Source of the DNA: Scilla litardierei
Lineage: Eukaryota; Streptophyta; Magnoliopsida; Asparagales; Asparagaceae
Assembly (NCBI GenBank): GCA_030789695.1
Contig: CM061142.1
Coordinates: 159,002,714-159,066,713, forward strand
Reading direction: 5' to 3'
Length of the DNA stretch: 64,000 bases
Shown here one piece after another: positions 34,230-42,732 of this stretch; position 1 is the stretch's first letter; every line of letters starts with the position of its first letter. Below the pieces are notes generated by a model that made no database searches, had not been told where the DNA came from, and saw nothing but the letters and a program-made list of their open reading frames with translations. The position numbers and the translations under genes were made by a program.

Positions 34230-35168
34230 TGTAATGCCCTACTAAGCTACTGCACAAGTACTAGAGGGGGGTGAATAGTACTTTAAAATAATTAAGAGGC
34301 TAATTCCTAATTACCGTGCAAACTCTACCAATTAAAGCGAAAATGCGGAATAGTAAATAATCGACAACAAATAAACAATCACAAACAAACGATATTACTG
34401 GGTTCGGATCCACCCAAGTCTCCCCGACTTGTTCCCGGTGATCCTACGTCCCAACCACCCGGATCCCCTCCGGATACTTGAGTTAGAAACCCTAACTCAA
34501 GATTTCCACTATGAAATACTTGTGAAAAACCTTCACAAGTCAAATCATACACAAAAGAAACTTGTGACTCCCACAACCCGGGATCACAAACACACTCTCA
34601 AAACCGAGAGCGAATCACTTACAATATCAAAGTAAATTGAAATGAAATGCTTACCACAAAATTACCTATGCCTTGAGTAAACTTAAGAATTAGGGCAAAG
34701 ATGATTTTGAGGAAGATGAAGAGGCACCAAACCCTAGCTCAAAGATATAGACCAGCTATGGAGAGCTATGGGGTTGTTCGTGACCTAGGATCAAGCACTT
34801 GGCTTGGAAGGCTCACAATCAATGAATCTCTCTTTTGAAATAAGAGTGAGAAGAGATTCAAGATTGGAATGAAAGAGCTTTGAATGGGATTGAATGCTTT
34901 CTCTTTGATCTCTAAACTTGTCTTAATATCATCCTTGAGTGCAATGAATGTAGCTCAACAAGTATATATAGGTTAGAGGAAAGAGAGAGAGAGAAAACGT
35001 TTCAATTAAAGCTCCAACGGCTCTATTCTGAACCAAACTAGTCGGTCAAAGAACAACCACTGACCGACTAGTTCATTAACTAGTCGGTCGGTCAATCAAC
35101 ATGAACTGACTAAGTGGTGAACATGGAATACGTCGAAGTTCAGACTTAAGGAATAGGTCGAAGTTCAG
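34230..35168 (-). repeat. 5' LTR of element B, truncated, with 25-bp filler at the break
   Basis: Matches 11169 to about 12095 of the other LTR, including the TATA box (34963-34970) and one inverted-repeat unit (35037-35114). At 35125-35149 a 25-bp stretch (GGAATACGTCGAAGTTCAGA...) is partly repeated at 35150-35168 before chromovirus sequence starts. The last ~820 bp of LTR and the expected target duplication are missing. Confidence 0.85.
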
Positions 35169-35507
35169 AGCGAGGGACATCCGGAAGAGCCCGGGCAGCT
35201 CGAGCAAGTGGAGCATTCTGGACTTGCAAAAGCACACCCTGCTGCACTTGCATCATCTGGAGCATCATCCGCATCATCTCACCGCTGGTGGGTTCCCGCT
35301 CAGGCTCCTCATCATGAGGGACCGCACCACTACCACCACCACGGGTGAAACGCCTTCCTGCCATCTAATGACACAGAAAACGAATCAGATTAGACTCATA
35401 GCTTATGACTCGGACGTCGAACTTAGTTCATCGGACATTCTAATATTATTATCGCTATTCCAAAATTCGCAGTTACAGAAGGACCTGCATGGGCCACCAC
35501 TAAAACC
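35166..35507 (-). pseudogene. gag: 5' leader and gag start of a second chromovirus copy (fragment)
   Basis: 342 bp homologous to 42392-42732, with about five differences. It holds the first ~66 codons of gag (MAGRRFTRGGGSGAVPHDEE...) and the leader, lying beyond the outer side of the 3' LTR. A normal insertion would not have internal sequence there. It is joined to B's LTR at a short shared TCAGA. Confidence 0.88.
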
Positions 35508-36179
35508 TGTCACGACCCGCTTCCCTAAAATGGAGGCGAGACGTGAAAAGGTCCGCACGAGAGTGGAGCTGTGAAGCCCCAAACCTGATAAGCGTCCACA
35601 ATACATAAACAGGTCCCTGTAACCACAACAGAATAACAATAATAATACAAGGAAAAACTGAAATAAAATTCCACATCTCAAACATTGTCCAACAAGAAAA
35701 TAAGTCCAACATCCAGAAAAGCCACCAGGCTAAAAGAAAAGAGTCTAAAGGCCCAGAACAAGGCCAACAAAAGCAACGACAACAACAAAGTATAGGTGCT
35801 ACGCACCGATAACAAACAACTGTCTAACAAAAGTGAAACACAACGAAGACACTAGGTCTGGTCCCCAGTGTCCACGTACACCCCGTCAAACTCAGGCTCG
35901 GGCTCGGCGTCAGCAAACACCTCGTCCTCAACAAGGCACTCGGGCTCAGGATCTAACATGTGTCACCCAAAAGAGTAAATGGGCACATGTCAGCAAGTCT
36001 AAAAGACTTGGGCAAGAAACTGAAAGTAGGCAACTAGCAACCTAGCAGTTTAGTATGCATGACATGGCAGTTAAGTATGATGCAACAGTTTAAAAGAGAG
36101 GCAAGCATGCACAATGTAGTAAAAGCTACCAAATCACTAATCACTTATCATTTAACACTTATCACGTAACACTTATCAC

Positions 36180-36412
36180 TTAGTGCATAGAGAGTCCACC
36201 TGCTGGCCAGCTCGTGGCTCAGTCCGCTTATCTCTATCACTGTTATTCATTTATCACTGTTTATCACTTAGTGCATAGGGAGTCCACCTGCTGGCCAGCT
36301 CGTGGCTCAGTCCGCTTATCTCTATCACTATTAATCACTTGAACACTAGAGATTTCACCTGCTGGCCGGAGTGGCGGATCAGGCCACTCGGCTCAGTCCG
36401 CTTATCTCTTAC
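36180..36412. repeat. Short tandem repeats in chromovirus LTR
   Basis: The block CACCTGCTGGCCAGCTCGTG followed by GCTCAGTCCGCTTATCTCT occurs at about 36198 and 36288, with a diverged third copy at about 36358. The same three copies are at about 43423-43637 in the other LTR. They lie downstream of the TATA box, in R/U5. Confidence 0.75.
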
Positions 36413-37237
36413 CCCACCCATATGTGTCGAGCGTTGGGGTTTCCAACTACAGGGCTCGCTTCTGGAACACGAGCCAGGAAAATAATAGCATTGTAGCGTG
36501 TGCTACACAATCACGACGACAATCAAAATGCAATGCTAGGAACAGATAATTGCGTACCGTTAATTGAATTTAAACGTGACAGGCAAGATGCAATGACATG
36601 AACATATTCGCGTACCGTTAATGGAAAGTATATATGACATGGTAATTGTGCAACATGATATATGTCGGAACTAGCTTCGTTGTCAAGCTAGTTCCCCAAT
36701 TTGCGCCTAGGCGAGTATCATTTCGTCGCCTAGCCTCTTTTACGCCTACAACAAGAAAAATGGCCTAAACATGGCCTAAACCCTAAGTGGCAAGTTTCAC
36801 TTGCCTAGCACCGGGGATGGCGACCACTTCGTCACACGGATGCTATCTATGGGAAAAACGCTGTTATGGGGAAACATACAACAAACAACATGAAATTAAT
36901 TAGGGTTTTCATAAAAATATAAATAGGTTATAAAAACAACGGTAGATCGATTTCTTACCGAGAGAAGGCGGAAGAAACACTCCGGGGAACCCTAGGATCA
37001 GATCTGGAAAAGATTGAGGGAAGTTGGGGAAACTAGGGTTTTGGGTGATTTGGGGGTTTTGATGGATTTCGATGGAGATTTGGGGAAGATGAGAGGTGGA
37101 ATGAGTGAATGGATGGATTGGATGATGGATTTAGGGCTTGGAATGAAGGATTGAAGCTTGGAGGAAGATGGGGGCTTGGAGGGGAAGATTTTAGGGTTTT
37201 GGATCGTGTTGAGGGAGAAGAAAACGTTTGGGTTGGG

Positions 37238-37245
37238 TATTTATA
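37238..37245 (-). promoter_or_regulatory. TATA box of chromovirus 3' LTR
   Basis: Minus strand TATAAATA in CCTATAAATACCCAACC, about 45 bp downstream of the inverted-repeat array. Copy at 44464-44471. Confidence 0.7.
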
Positions 37246-37287
37246 GGCTAGGCTGGCGGCTGCCCAGAAATTAGGGTTTTAACACTG

Positions 37288-37706
37288 GTTAGTCGGTCAA
37301 AGAACAACCACAGACCGACTAGTTTGGCAACTAGTCGGTCGGTCGACCAACGCAGACCGACTAAGTGCAAACAGTAACTCCTGAACGAAAATAGGATTCT
37401 AGAGTTAGTCGGTCTATGAACAAGTACTGACCGACTAGTTTAACATCTAGTCGGTCGATGAACGTTCTTAGACCGACTAAGAGTAAACAGTAACTGATAC
37501 AAAAATAATTTGATGAGTTAGTCGGTTCAAGAAGCATTGCTGACCGACTAGTTTGCAACCTAGTCGGTCAACCAACGTTCTTAGACCGACTAACGATAAA
37601 CAGTAACTCCTGAGAAATTTAGAAAGCTAACTAGTCGGTCCAAGAAGGATTGCCGACCGACTGGATCGTCATCTAGTCGGTCGGTGGCCCTTCTTACACC
37701 GGCTAA
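37288..37706. repeat. Four-unit AGTCGGTC/GACCGACT array in chromovirus U3
   Basis: Units start near 37288, 37405, 37518 and 37632. They have the same two-dyad structure and AAACAGTAACTCC-type linkers as in the SIRE-like LTRs. Similarity continues beyond the array, distal to the promoter: GCACA, a GCG-rich stretch, then AGATATGACTGTTATGAAG against AGATATGAGCGTTATGAAG in element C (about 13997-14015). Confidence 0.9.
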
Positions 37707-37975
37707 TGAGCACAGAAAAGTACCGATACGGAGCGCGGGGCCCCGGGATCGATTCCTAAGACTCCTAGGCTTGATCTAATAGTTAGATATGACTGTTATG
37801 AAGTCCGTCACGAGTGACAAACTTCGAAATCGACGATCCTAAGGAAGAAGCGAGAAAATACGACGAATCGATCGAAAATGAAATCTACGGAGACGAAAAC
37901 CACACAGAGGAGAAAATCCACCAAAACATATATTATATTATATTAAATCCAAATACATGAAAAGCAGTCGTTACA

Positions 37976-37991
37976 TCCTCCCCAACTTAAG
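37976..37991 (-). other. Polypurine tract of the chromovirus
   Basis: Minus strand CTTAAGTTGGGGAGGA directly before LTR start TGTAACGAC. Confidence 0.85.
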
Positions 37992-38021
37992 AAAAATTCC
38001 GTCCTCGGAATTTCCAAAAAC

Positions 38022-41000
38022 TCACGAGTCCGGAAACAAAAGTGGGAAACGCTCTCGCATCTCATCCTCATTCTCCCAAGTAGACTCTCCAGGTGAACCG
38101 TGTCGCCACATCACCCTCACAAGATTGACAATCTTGTTCCGAAGCGATTTCTGACGCCTGTCCAGAATCTGCACTGGATGCTGGTCATACGTCATATCGG
38201 GGCGAACGGTAATCTCCGAAAAATCCACCGCATGAGACGGATCGCTAATGTATCGACGAAGCTGCGACACATGGAAAACATTGTGAACTCCTTCCAAAGA
38301 TGGCGGCAAGGCCAAGCGATAAGCTACCTCGCCAACCCTCTCCAAAATGTCAAATGGTCCAATGTATCGCGGGCTCAACTTCCCACGCTTCCCAAAATGA
38401 ATCACACCACGATTCGGGGAAATCTTCAAGAACACATGGTCGCCCGGCTGAAACTCCAAAGGACGACGTTTAGCATCCGCCCAATGCTTAAAACGGTCCT
38501 GAGCAATTCTCAACCTCTCCCCAATATTCCTGACGATCTCCACGGCCTCCACGATCATCTCAGGTCCCAACAACTCCCGATCGCCAACGTCATCCCAACT
38601 CAATGGCGATCGACATTTCCTCCCATAAAGAGCGGCGAATGGCGCCATGCCAATACTCGCCTGGAAGCTGTTGTTGTAAGAGAACTCCACCAAGTGTAGA
38701 TGGTCCTCCCACGAACCCTTGAAATCCAACATGCACGCCCTCAGCATGTCTTCCAAAATCTGAATCGTCCTCTCGGACTGGCCATCCGTCTGCGGATGGT
38801 ACGCCGTGCTGAAACTCAGACGCGTACCCAAGCTCTTCTGCAAACTCTGCCAGAACTGAGATGTGAACCTCGTGTCTCTGTTAGACACGATACTCACTGG
38901 GACTCCATGAAGTCGCACAACCTCCTCCATATATCTCCTTGCTAGCGCCTCAGTGGACTGTCCCACTCGGAATGGAATAAAGTGCGCAGATTTGGTCAAT
39001 CGATCTACGATCACCCAAATCGCGTCATTCTGCTTCGGACTCCGAGGTAGTCCAGTCACGAAATCCATAGTGATGTGTTGCCACTTCCACTCCGGAATCG
39101 GAAGCGGTTGCAGTAACCCGGCCGTACGCTGATGCTCCGCCTTCACTTGCTGGCAAACCAAGCACTTGGCTACACTCCGAGCCACGCTCCTCTTCATGCC
39201 ATGCCACCAATAATTCAGACGAAGATCCTGGTACATCTTGGTGCCACCAGGATGCACAGAATACGGCGAACTGTGTGCCTCCACCATCAGCTCCTCTCTG
39301 ATATCCCCAGCTGGCACACACAACCTGGCTCCGAACCTCAGCGAGCCATCCTCATGAATCAAAAAGTCAGTCCGCAGACCGGCTTCCACCATCTCCCGAA
39401 TCTTCACCAGCTTCGGATCCTCGGCCTGGCCAGCCTTAATCCGATCCACGATCGTCGACTGTACCTGCATGTACATCAACGACGAAGCCTCTCCAGGAAG
39501 AACAATCTCCACACCAGACTCGCAAAAATCCTGCTGCAATCTCCACTGCGAGGTCAAAATCATCACCGCTGGAAGCCTACTCAAAGCATCCGGAACCACA
39601 TTCACCTTGCCAGGGTGATACTGCAAATCGATATCATAATCTGCCATAAGCTCCAACCATCGACGCTGTCGCATGTTGAGCTCCTTCTGAGTGAAAATAT
39701 ACTTCAAGCTTTTGTGATCGGTGTAAATCTTCACTTTCTCACTCAGCAGGAAGTGCCTCCAAATCTTAAGAGCGAACACAAAGGCAGCCAACTCCAAATC
39801 ATGAGTCGGATAATTCTTCTCATGAACCTTAAGCTGACGAGACGCATATGCCACAACATGCCCGTGCTGATGCAACACACAACCGAGACCCTTGCCAGAA
39901 GCATCGCAAAAGATCTCAAATCCACCGCTGCGATCAGGCACAACAAGAATAGGGGCACTCGTCAACCTCTCTTTCAGAACACCAAAAGCACTCTCACAAT
40001 CACCCGACCAAACAAAAGCAACATCCTTCCGCGTCAACCTGGTCATCGGCTCAGCAATACGAGAAAAGTCCTTAATGAATCGCCGATAATAACCAGCAAG
40101 TCCAAGAAAACTCCGAATCTCAGACGCTGACGACAGAACAGGCCACTCCCTGATGGCCCTAATCTTCTCGGGATCCACTGAAATACCATCTCCAGTCACC
40201 ACATGCCCGAGAAAAGCAACTCTATCCAGCCAAAACTCGCACTTCGAAAACTTAGCATACAACCGATGCTTCCTCAAAATCTCCAACACCGTCCTTAAGT
40301 GCGAGGCATGCTCTTCCTCCGACTTCGAATAGATCAGAATGTCGTCAATAAAGATAACGACAAACTTATCCAAAAAGTCGTAGAAAATCAGGTTCATCAG
40401 ATTCATGAAAACTGCGGGCACGTTAGTTACACCGAAAGGCATAACCACGAACTCATAGTGTCCATACTTCGTCCTGAACGCTGTCTTCGGAACATCTCCC
40501 TTCTTCACCTTCAACTGATGGTAACCACTCCTCAAATCCAACTTAGAAAACACCCTCGAACCTCCAAGCTGATCAAAAATATCATCGATGCGAGGCAACG
40601 GGTATTTATTCTTAATGGTCACCGCATTCAACTCCCGATAGTCCACGCACATTCGACGCGAACCATCCTTCTTCTTAACCAGCAACACCGGTGCTCCCCA
40701 CGGAGACACGCTAGGATTAATATAACCCTTCTGCAAAAGCTCATCCAACTGCTTCCGCAACTCTTCCAACTCTGCAGGTGCCATACGATACGGCGCCTTC
40801 GAAATCGGCTGCGCACCTGGAACAAGATCGATAGAAAATTCCAGAGCTCGATCAGGCGGCAAACCAGACATCTCCTCGGGGAAGACGTCGCCAAAATCTC
40901 GCACCACAGCTGGCCATTCCAGCTCCATCTGCATAGCCACAGCCTCCACCGGCCTGGCCCGAAATCTGACAGGACCAAGCGAACTGCTACCACGACTGAA

Positions 41001-41366
41001 CTCAAACACTGGATGTCTGGGAATCTCGAACACCACCTTCTTCCTCCTGCAGTCAATCGTAGCATAGAAGCTCGCAAGCCAATCCATCCCAAGAACTGCA
41101 TCATAGTTGATGATGTCGTGGACAATGAAATCAGCGAAGAGCTCATGTCCACAGACCACCAACGAGCAAGAATTGCAACCACGATGCACCGAGACCACAC
41201 CATTCCCTGTAACGATATTCCAACTCTTGGGGAGAGGGGACGTCGACAAGGAATGCCTCTCCACGAAGCTCCGAGAAATAATGCACATCGATGCACCAGA
41301 GTCAAAGAGGACTCGTGCGGGAAATGTGCACACCAACACCAAACCTAACAAGCAATTAACAATCAA
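38022..41366 (-). CDS. pol: Pol of the chromovirus (PR-RT-RNaseH-INT-chromodomain)
   Basis: An uninterrupted 1,114-codon frame. Protease active site VLFDSGAS is near residue 22. RT carries [15 protein letters not shown] and [15 protein letters not shown]; RNase H carries [15 protein letters not shown] and [16 protein letters not shown]. The integrase HHCC finger ([11 protein letters not shown]...[11 protein letters not shown]) is followed by a D,D,E core ([24 protein letters not shown]). The tail [15 protein letters not shown]...[15 protein letters not shown] is chromodomain-like and would steer integration to chromatin. The first ATG (41366) lies in the candidate intron, so coding more likely begins at 41344 as exon 2 of a Gag-Pol fusion of about 1,484 residues. 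Confidence 0.93.
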   Translation of the reverse strand: MIVNCLLGLVLVCTFPARVLFDSGASMCIISRSFVERHSLSTSPLPKSWNIVTGNGVVSVHRGCNSCSLVVCGHELFADFIVHDIINYDAVLGMDWLASFYATIDCRRKKVVFEIPRHPVFEFSRGSSSLGPVRFRARPVEAVAMQMELEWPAVVRDFGDVFPEEMSGLPPDRALEFSIDLVPGAQPISKAPYRMAPAELEELRKQLDELLQKGYINPSVSPWGAPVLLVKKKDGSRRMCVDYRELNAVTIKNKYPLPRIDDIFDQLGGSRVFSKLDLRSGYHQLKVKKGDVPKTAFRTKYGHYEFVVMPFGVTNVPAVFMNLMNLIFYDFLDKFVVIFIDDILIYSKSEEEHASHLRTVLEILRKHRLYAKFSKCEFWLDRVAFLGHVVTGDGISVDPEKIRAIREWPVLSSASEIRSFLGLAGYYRRFIKDFSRIAEPMTRLTRKDVAFVWSGDCESAFGVLKERLTSAPILVVPDRSGGFEIFCDASGKGLGCVLHQHGHVVAYASRQLKVHEKNYPTHDLELAAFVFALKIWRHFLLSEKVKIYTDHKSLKYIFTQKELNMRQRRWLELMADYDIDLQYHPGKVNVVPDALSRLPAVMILTSQWRLQQDFCESGVEIVLPGEASSLMYMQVQSTIVDRIKAGQAEDPKLVKIREMVEAGLRTDFLIHEDGSLRFGARLCVPAGDIREELMVEAHSSPYSVHPGGTKMYQDLRLNYWWHGMKRSVARSVAKCLVCQQVKAEHQRTAGLLQPLPIPEWKWQHITMDFVTGLPRSPKQNDAIWVIVDRLTKSAHFIPFRVGQSTEALARRYMEEVVRLHGVPVSIVSNRDTRFTSQFWQSLQKSLGTRLSFSTAYHPQTDGQSERTIQILEDMLRACMLDFKGSWEDHLHLVEFSYNNSFQASIGMAPFAALYGRKCRSPLSWDDVGDRELLGPEMIVEAVEIVRNIGERLRIAQDRFKHWADAKRRPLEFQPGDHVFLKISPNRGVIHFGKRGKLSPRYIGPFDILERVGEVAYRLALPPSLEGVHNVFHVSQLRRYISDPSHAVDFSEITVRPDMTYDQHPVQILDRRQKSLRNKIVNLVRVMWRHGSPGESTWENEDEMRERFPLLFPDS

Positions 41367-41457
41367 ACCCTAGTCTAGCAAACAACCATGTTCAAGCAAA
41401 CAACACAATCAAACAATCAAAACCAGCTCGGAAAATAACAGCTAGATTGAGGATTAC
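41345..41457 (-). other. 113-nt candidate intron at the gag/protease junction of the chromovirus
   Basis: Donor CGCAG^GTAATCC (41457), acceptor GCTTGTTAG^GTTTGG (41345). The 3' part is T-rich, with a TTAAT branch-like motif about 16 nt before the AG. Gag and pol are in different frames and gag stops inside this segment (41417). Removing exactly GT...AG leaves one base before and two after, rebuilding a Gly codon and fusing gag to pol in frame ahead of the protease motif. Other chromoviruses I recall read gag-pol as one frame here. Confidence 0.7.
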
Positions 41458-42589
41458 CTGCGATAACCTCATCCACAGCCTCGTTCTCCACAGCGGTCAT
41501 CAGAAAAGCCTGCCTCCTCGGCGGAACAGCCTGCCGAAAAGCCTGCCCCTGCGGAACAAGAGCTGCTCCACGACCAGCAGGAACAGACGCTCGCTGCTGC
41601 AACGGCTGTGCTGCAACAGGTGCCCTCCAAGGTTGCTTCAACCTCGGGCATTCCCTGATGGCATGGGAGGGATCTCCACAAGCAATACATTGCCCCAAGA
41701 ACTTCCTACACGACTCCTTAACATGGCCCTCCCTGCCACAGAAATGGCAAGTCCTCCGAACAGGCCCTCCCGGCCTCTTAAACTGAGCAGACTGAGTAGG
41801 CCTGAATCCAGGTCTAACCACAGCCCTCGCCTGCTCCACAGGCCTCTTCCCAGCACCAACAACAGATCCCCTCCTCTGGTTCACAAGCAGCTCCTGCCTC
41901 TTGGCAGCGACCAAAACCTTCTGATAAGACTCCCGGTCAGAAGAGGTCACAAAACTCTGGAGCTCCGAAGCAAGCCCCTGCAGGAACCTCTGAGCTCTCT
42001 CCTCAGCGTCCTGCACCATCTTCGGTGCAAACCGACTCAGCCTCATGAACTCTTGGTGATACATGTCCACCGACGAGTTCCCTTGCTTCAAATCGATAAA
42101 ACGCTGCAGCATCTCCTCCTTGGCAGCCTTCGGAAAGAACTCACCCTCAAATCTGGCCTTGAAGGTAGCCCAAGCAATCGGCTCCACCAACAACTTCTCT
42201 TCCGCATCCCACCAATTCCGAGCATTATCCTTGAGTTGCATCTTCGCCAAATCAACCCATCCAGCCAGGGTGATCTTGGCCATCTTTAGATTTTCCTCGA
42301 CGTTCCGAATCCACTCATCGGCAGCCAGAGGACCCTCAGAACCATCAAAATATGCGGGACCCAGCTCCCGAAATTGCTTCGCTCCTGGCTCAGAGCGAGG
42401 GACATCCGGAAGAGCCCGGGCAGCTCGAGCAAGTGGAGCATTCTGGACTTGCAAAAGCACGCCCTGCTGCACTTGCATCATCTGGAGCATCATTCGCATC
42501 ATCTCACCGCTGGTGGGTTCCCGCTCAGGCTCCTCATCATGAGGGACCGCACCACTACCACCACCACGGGTGAAACGCCTTCCTGCCAT
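41417..42589 (-). CDS. gag: Gag of the chromovirus
   Basis: 390 codons, intact. A charged, Met/Gln-rich N-terminus (MMRMMLQMMQVQQG) precedes a classical plant retrotransposon Gag domain (AYFDGSEGPLAADEWIRNVE ... ARNWWDAEEKL ... EFMRLSRFAP). Two zinc knuckles follow, CHFCGREGHVKESC and CIACGDPSHAIREC (both CX2CX4HX4C), which bind RNA. The last 13 codons before the stop are read from the candidate intron, so unspliced RNA gives free Gag and spliced RNA a fusion. The start is the ATG after the leader; the second copy at 35364 has the same start. Confidence 0.93.
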   Translation of the reverse strand: MAGRRFTRGGGSGAVPHDEEPEREPTSGEMMRMMLQMMQVQQGVLLQVQNAPLARAARALPDVPRSEPGAKQFRELGPAYFDGSEGPLAADEWIRNVEENLKMAKITLAGWVDLAKMQLKDNARNWWDAEEKLLVEPIAWATFKARFEGEFFPKAAKEEMLQRFIDLKQGNSSVDMYHQEFMRLSRFAPKMVQDAEERAQRFLQGLASELQSFVTSSDRESYQKVLVAAKRQELLVNQRRGSVVGAGKRPVEQARAVVRPGFRPTQSAQFKRPGGPVRRTCHFCGREGHVKESCRKFLGQCIACGDPSHAIRECPRLKQPWRAPVAAQPLQQRASVPAGRGAALVPQGQAFRQAVPPRRQAFLMTAVENEAVDEVIAGNPQSSCYFPSWF

Positions 42590-42732
42590 CTAATGACACA
42601 GAAAACGAATCACATTAGACTCATAGCTTATGACTCGGACGTCGAACTTAGTTCATCGGACATTCTAATATTATTATCGCTATTCCAAAGATCGCAGTTA
42701 CAGTAGGACCTGCATGGGCCACCACTAAAACC
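42590..42732 (-). other. Leader of the chromovirus; no canonical primer site
   Basis: 143 bp between LTR and gag. Directly after the LTR end (GGGTCGTGACA) the minus strand reads GGTTTTAGTGGTGGCCCATG, not the TGGTATCAGAGC site usual for this group. The second copy (35365-35507) has the same sequence there. The priming tRNA is not identified. Confidence 0.6.

Larger units (their letters stand above)
11169..35168 (-). mobile_element. SIRE/Maximus-like copia element B (right end truncated)
   Basis: Inserted in the 3' LTR of A after CAATG. Its 3' LTR is 11169-12460 plus 25013-25467, split by C. The internal region is 25468-34229, and the 5' LTR is cut at about 35149 by a deletion scar. LTR pairing is shown by the shared stretch AATAGTAAATAATCGACAAC, absent from C. 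The order on the minus strand is LTR, PBS, gag, 59-nt segment, pol, inverted-repeat cassette, third ORF, PPT, LTR. Confidence 0.88.
35508..37975 (-). repeat. 3' LTR of the chromovirus
   Basis: Minus strand from TGTAACGACTGC to GGGTCGTGACA. TATA box at 37238-37245 with the inverted-repeat array immediately upstream (37288-37706). Abuts the polypurine tract at 37976. Confidence 0.93.

Noticed and set aside
38100..41348. Long plus-strand open frames across the chromovirus pol (up to 349 codons)
   Set aside because: They mirror the minus-strand pol, have no recognisable domains and are shadows of a well-supported gene.
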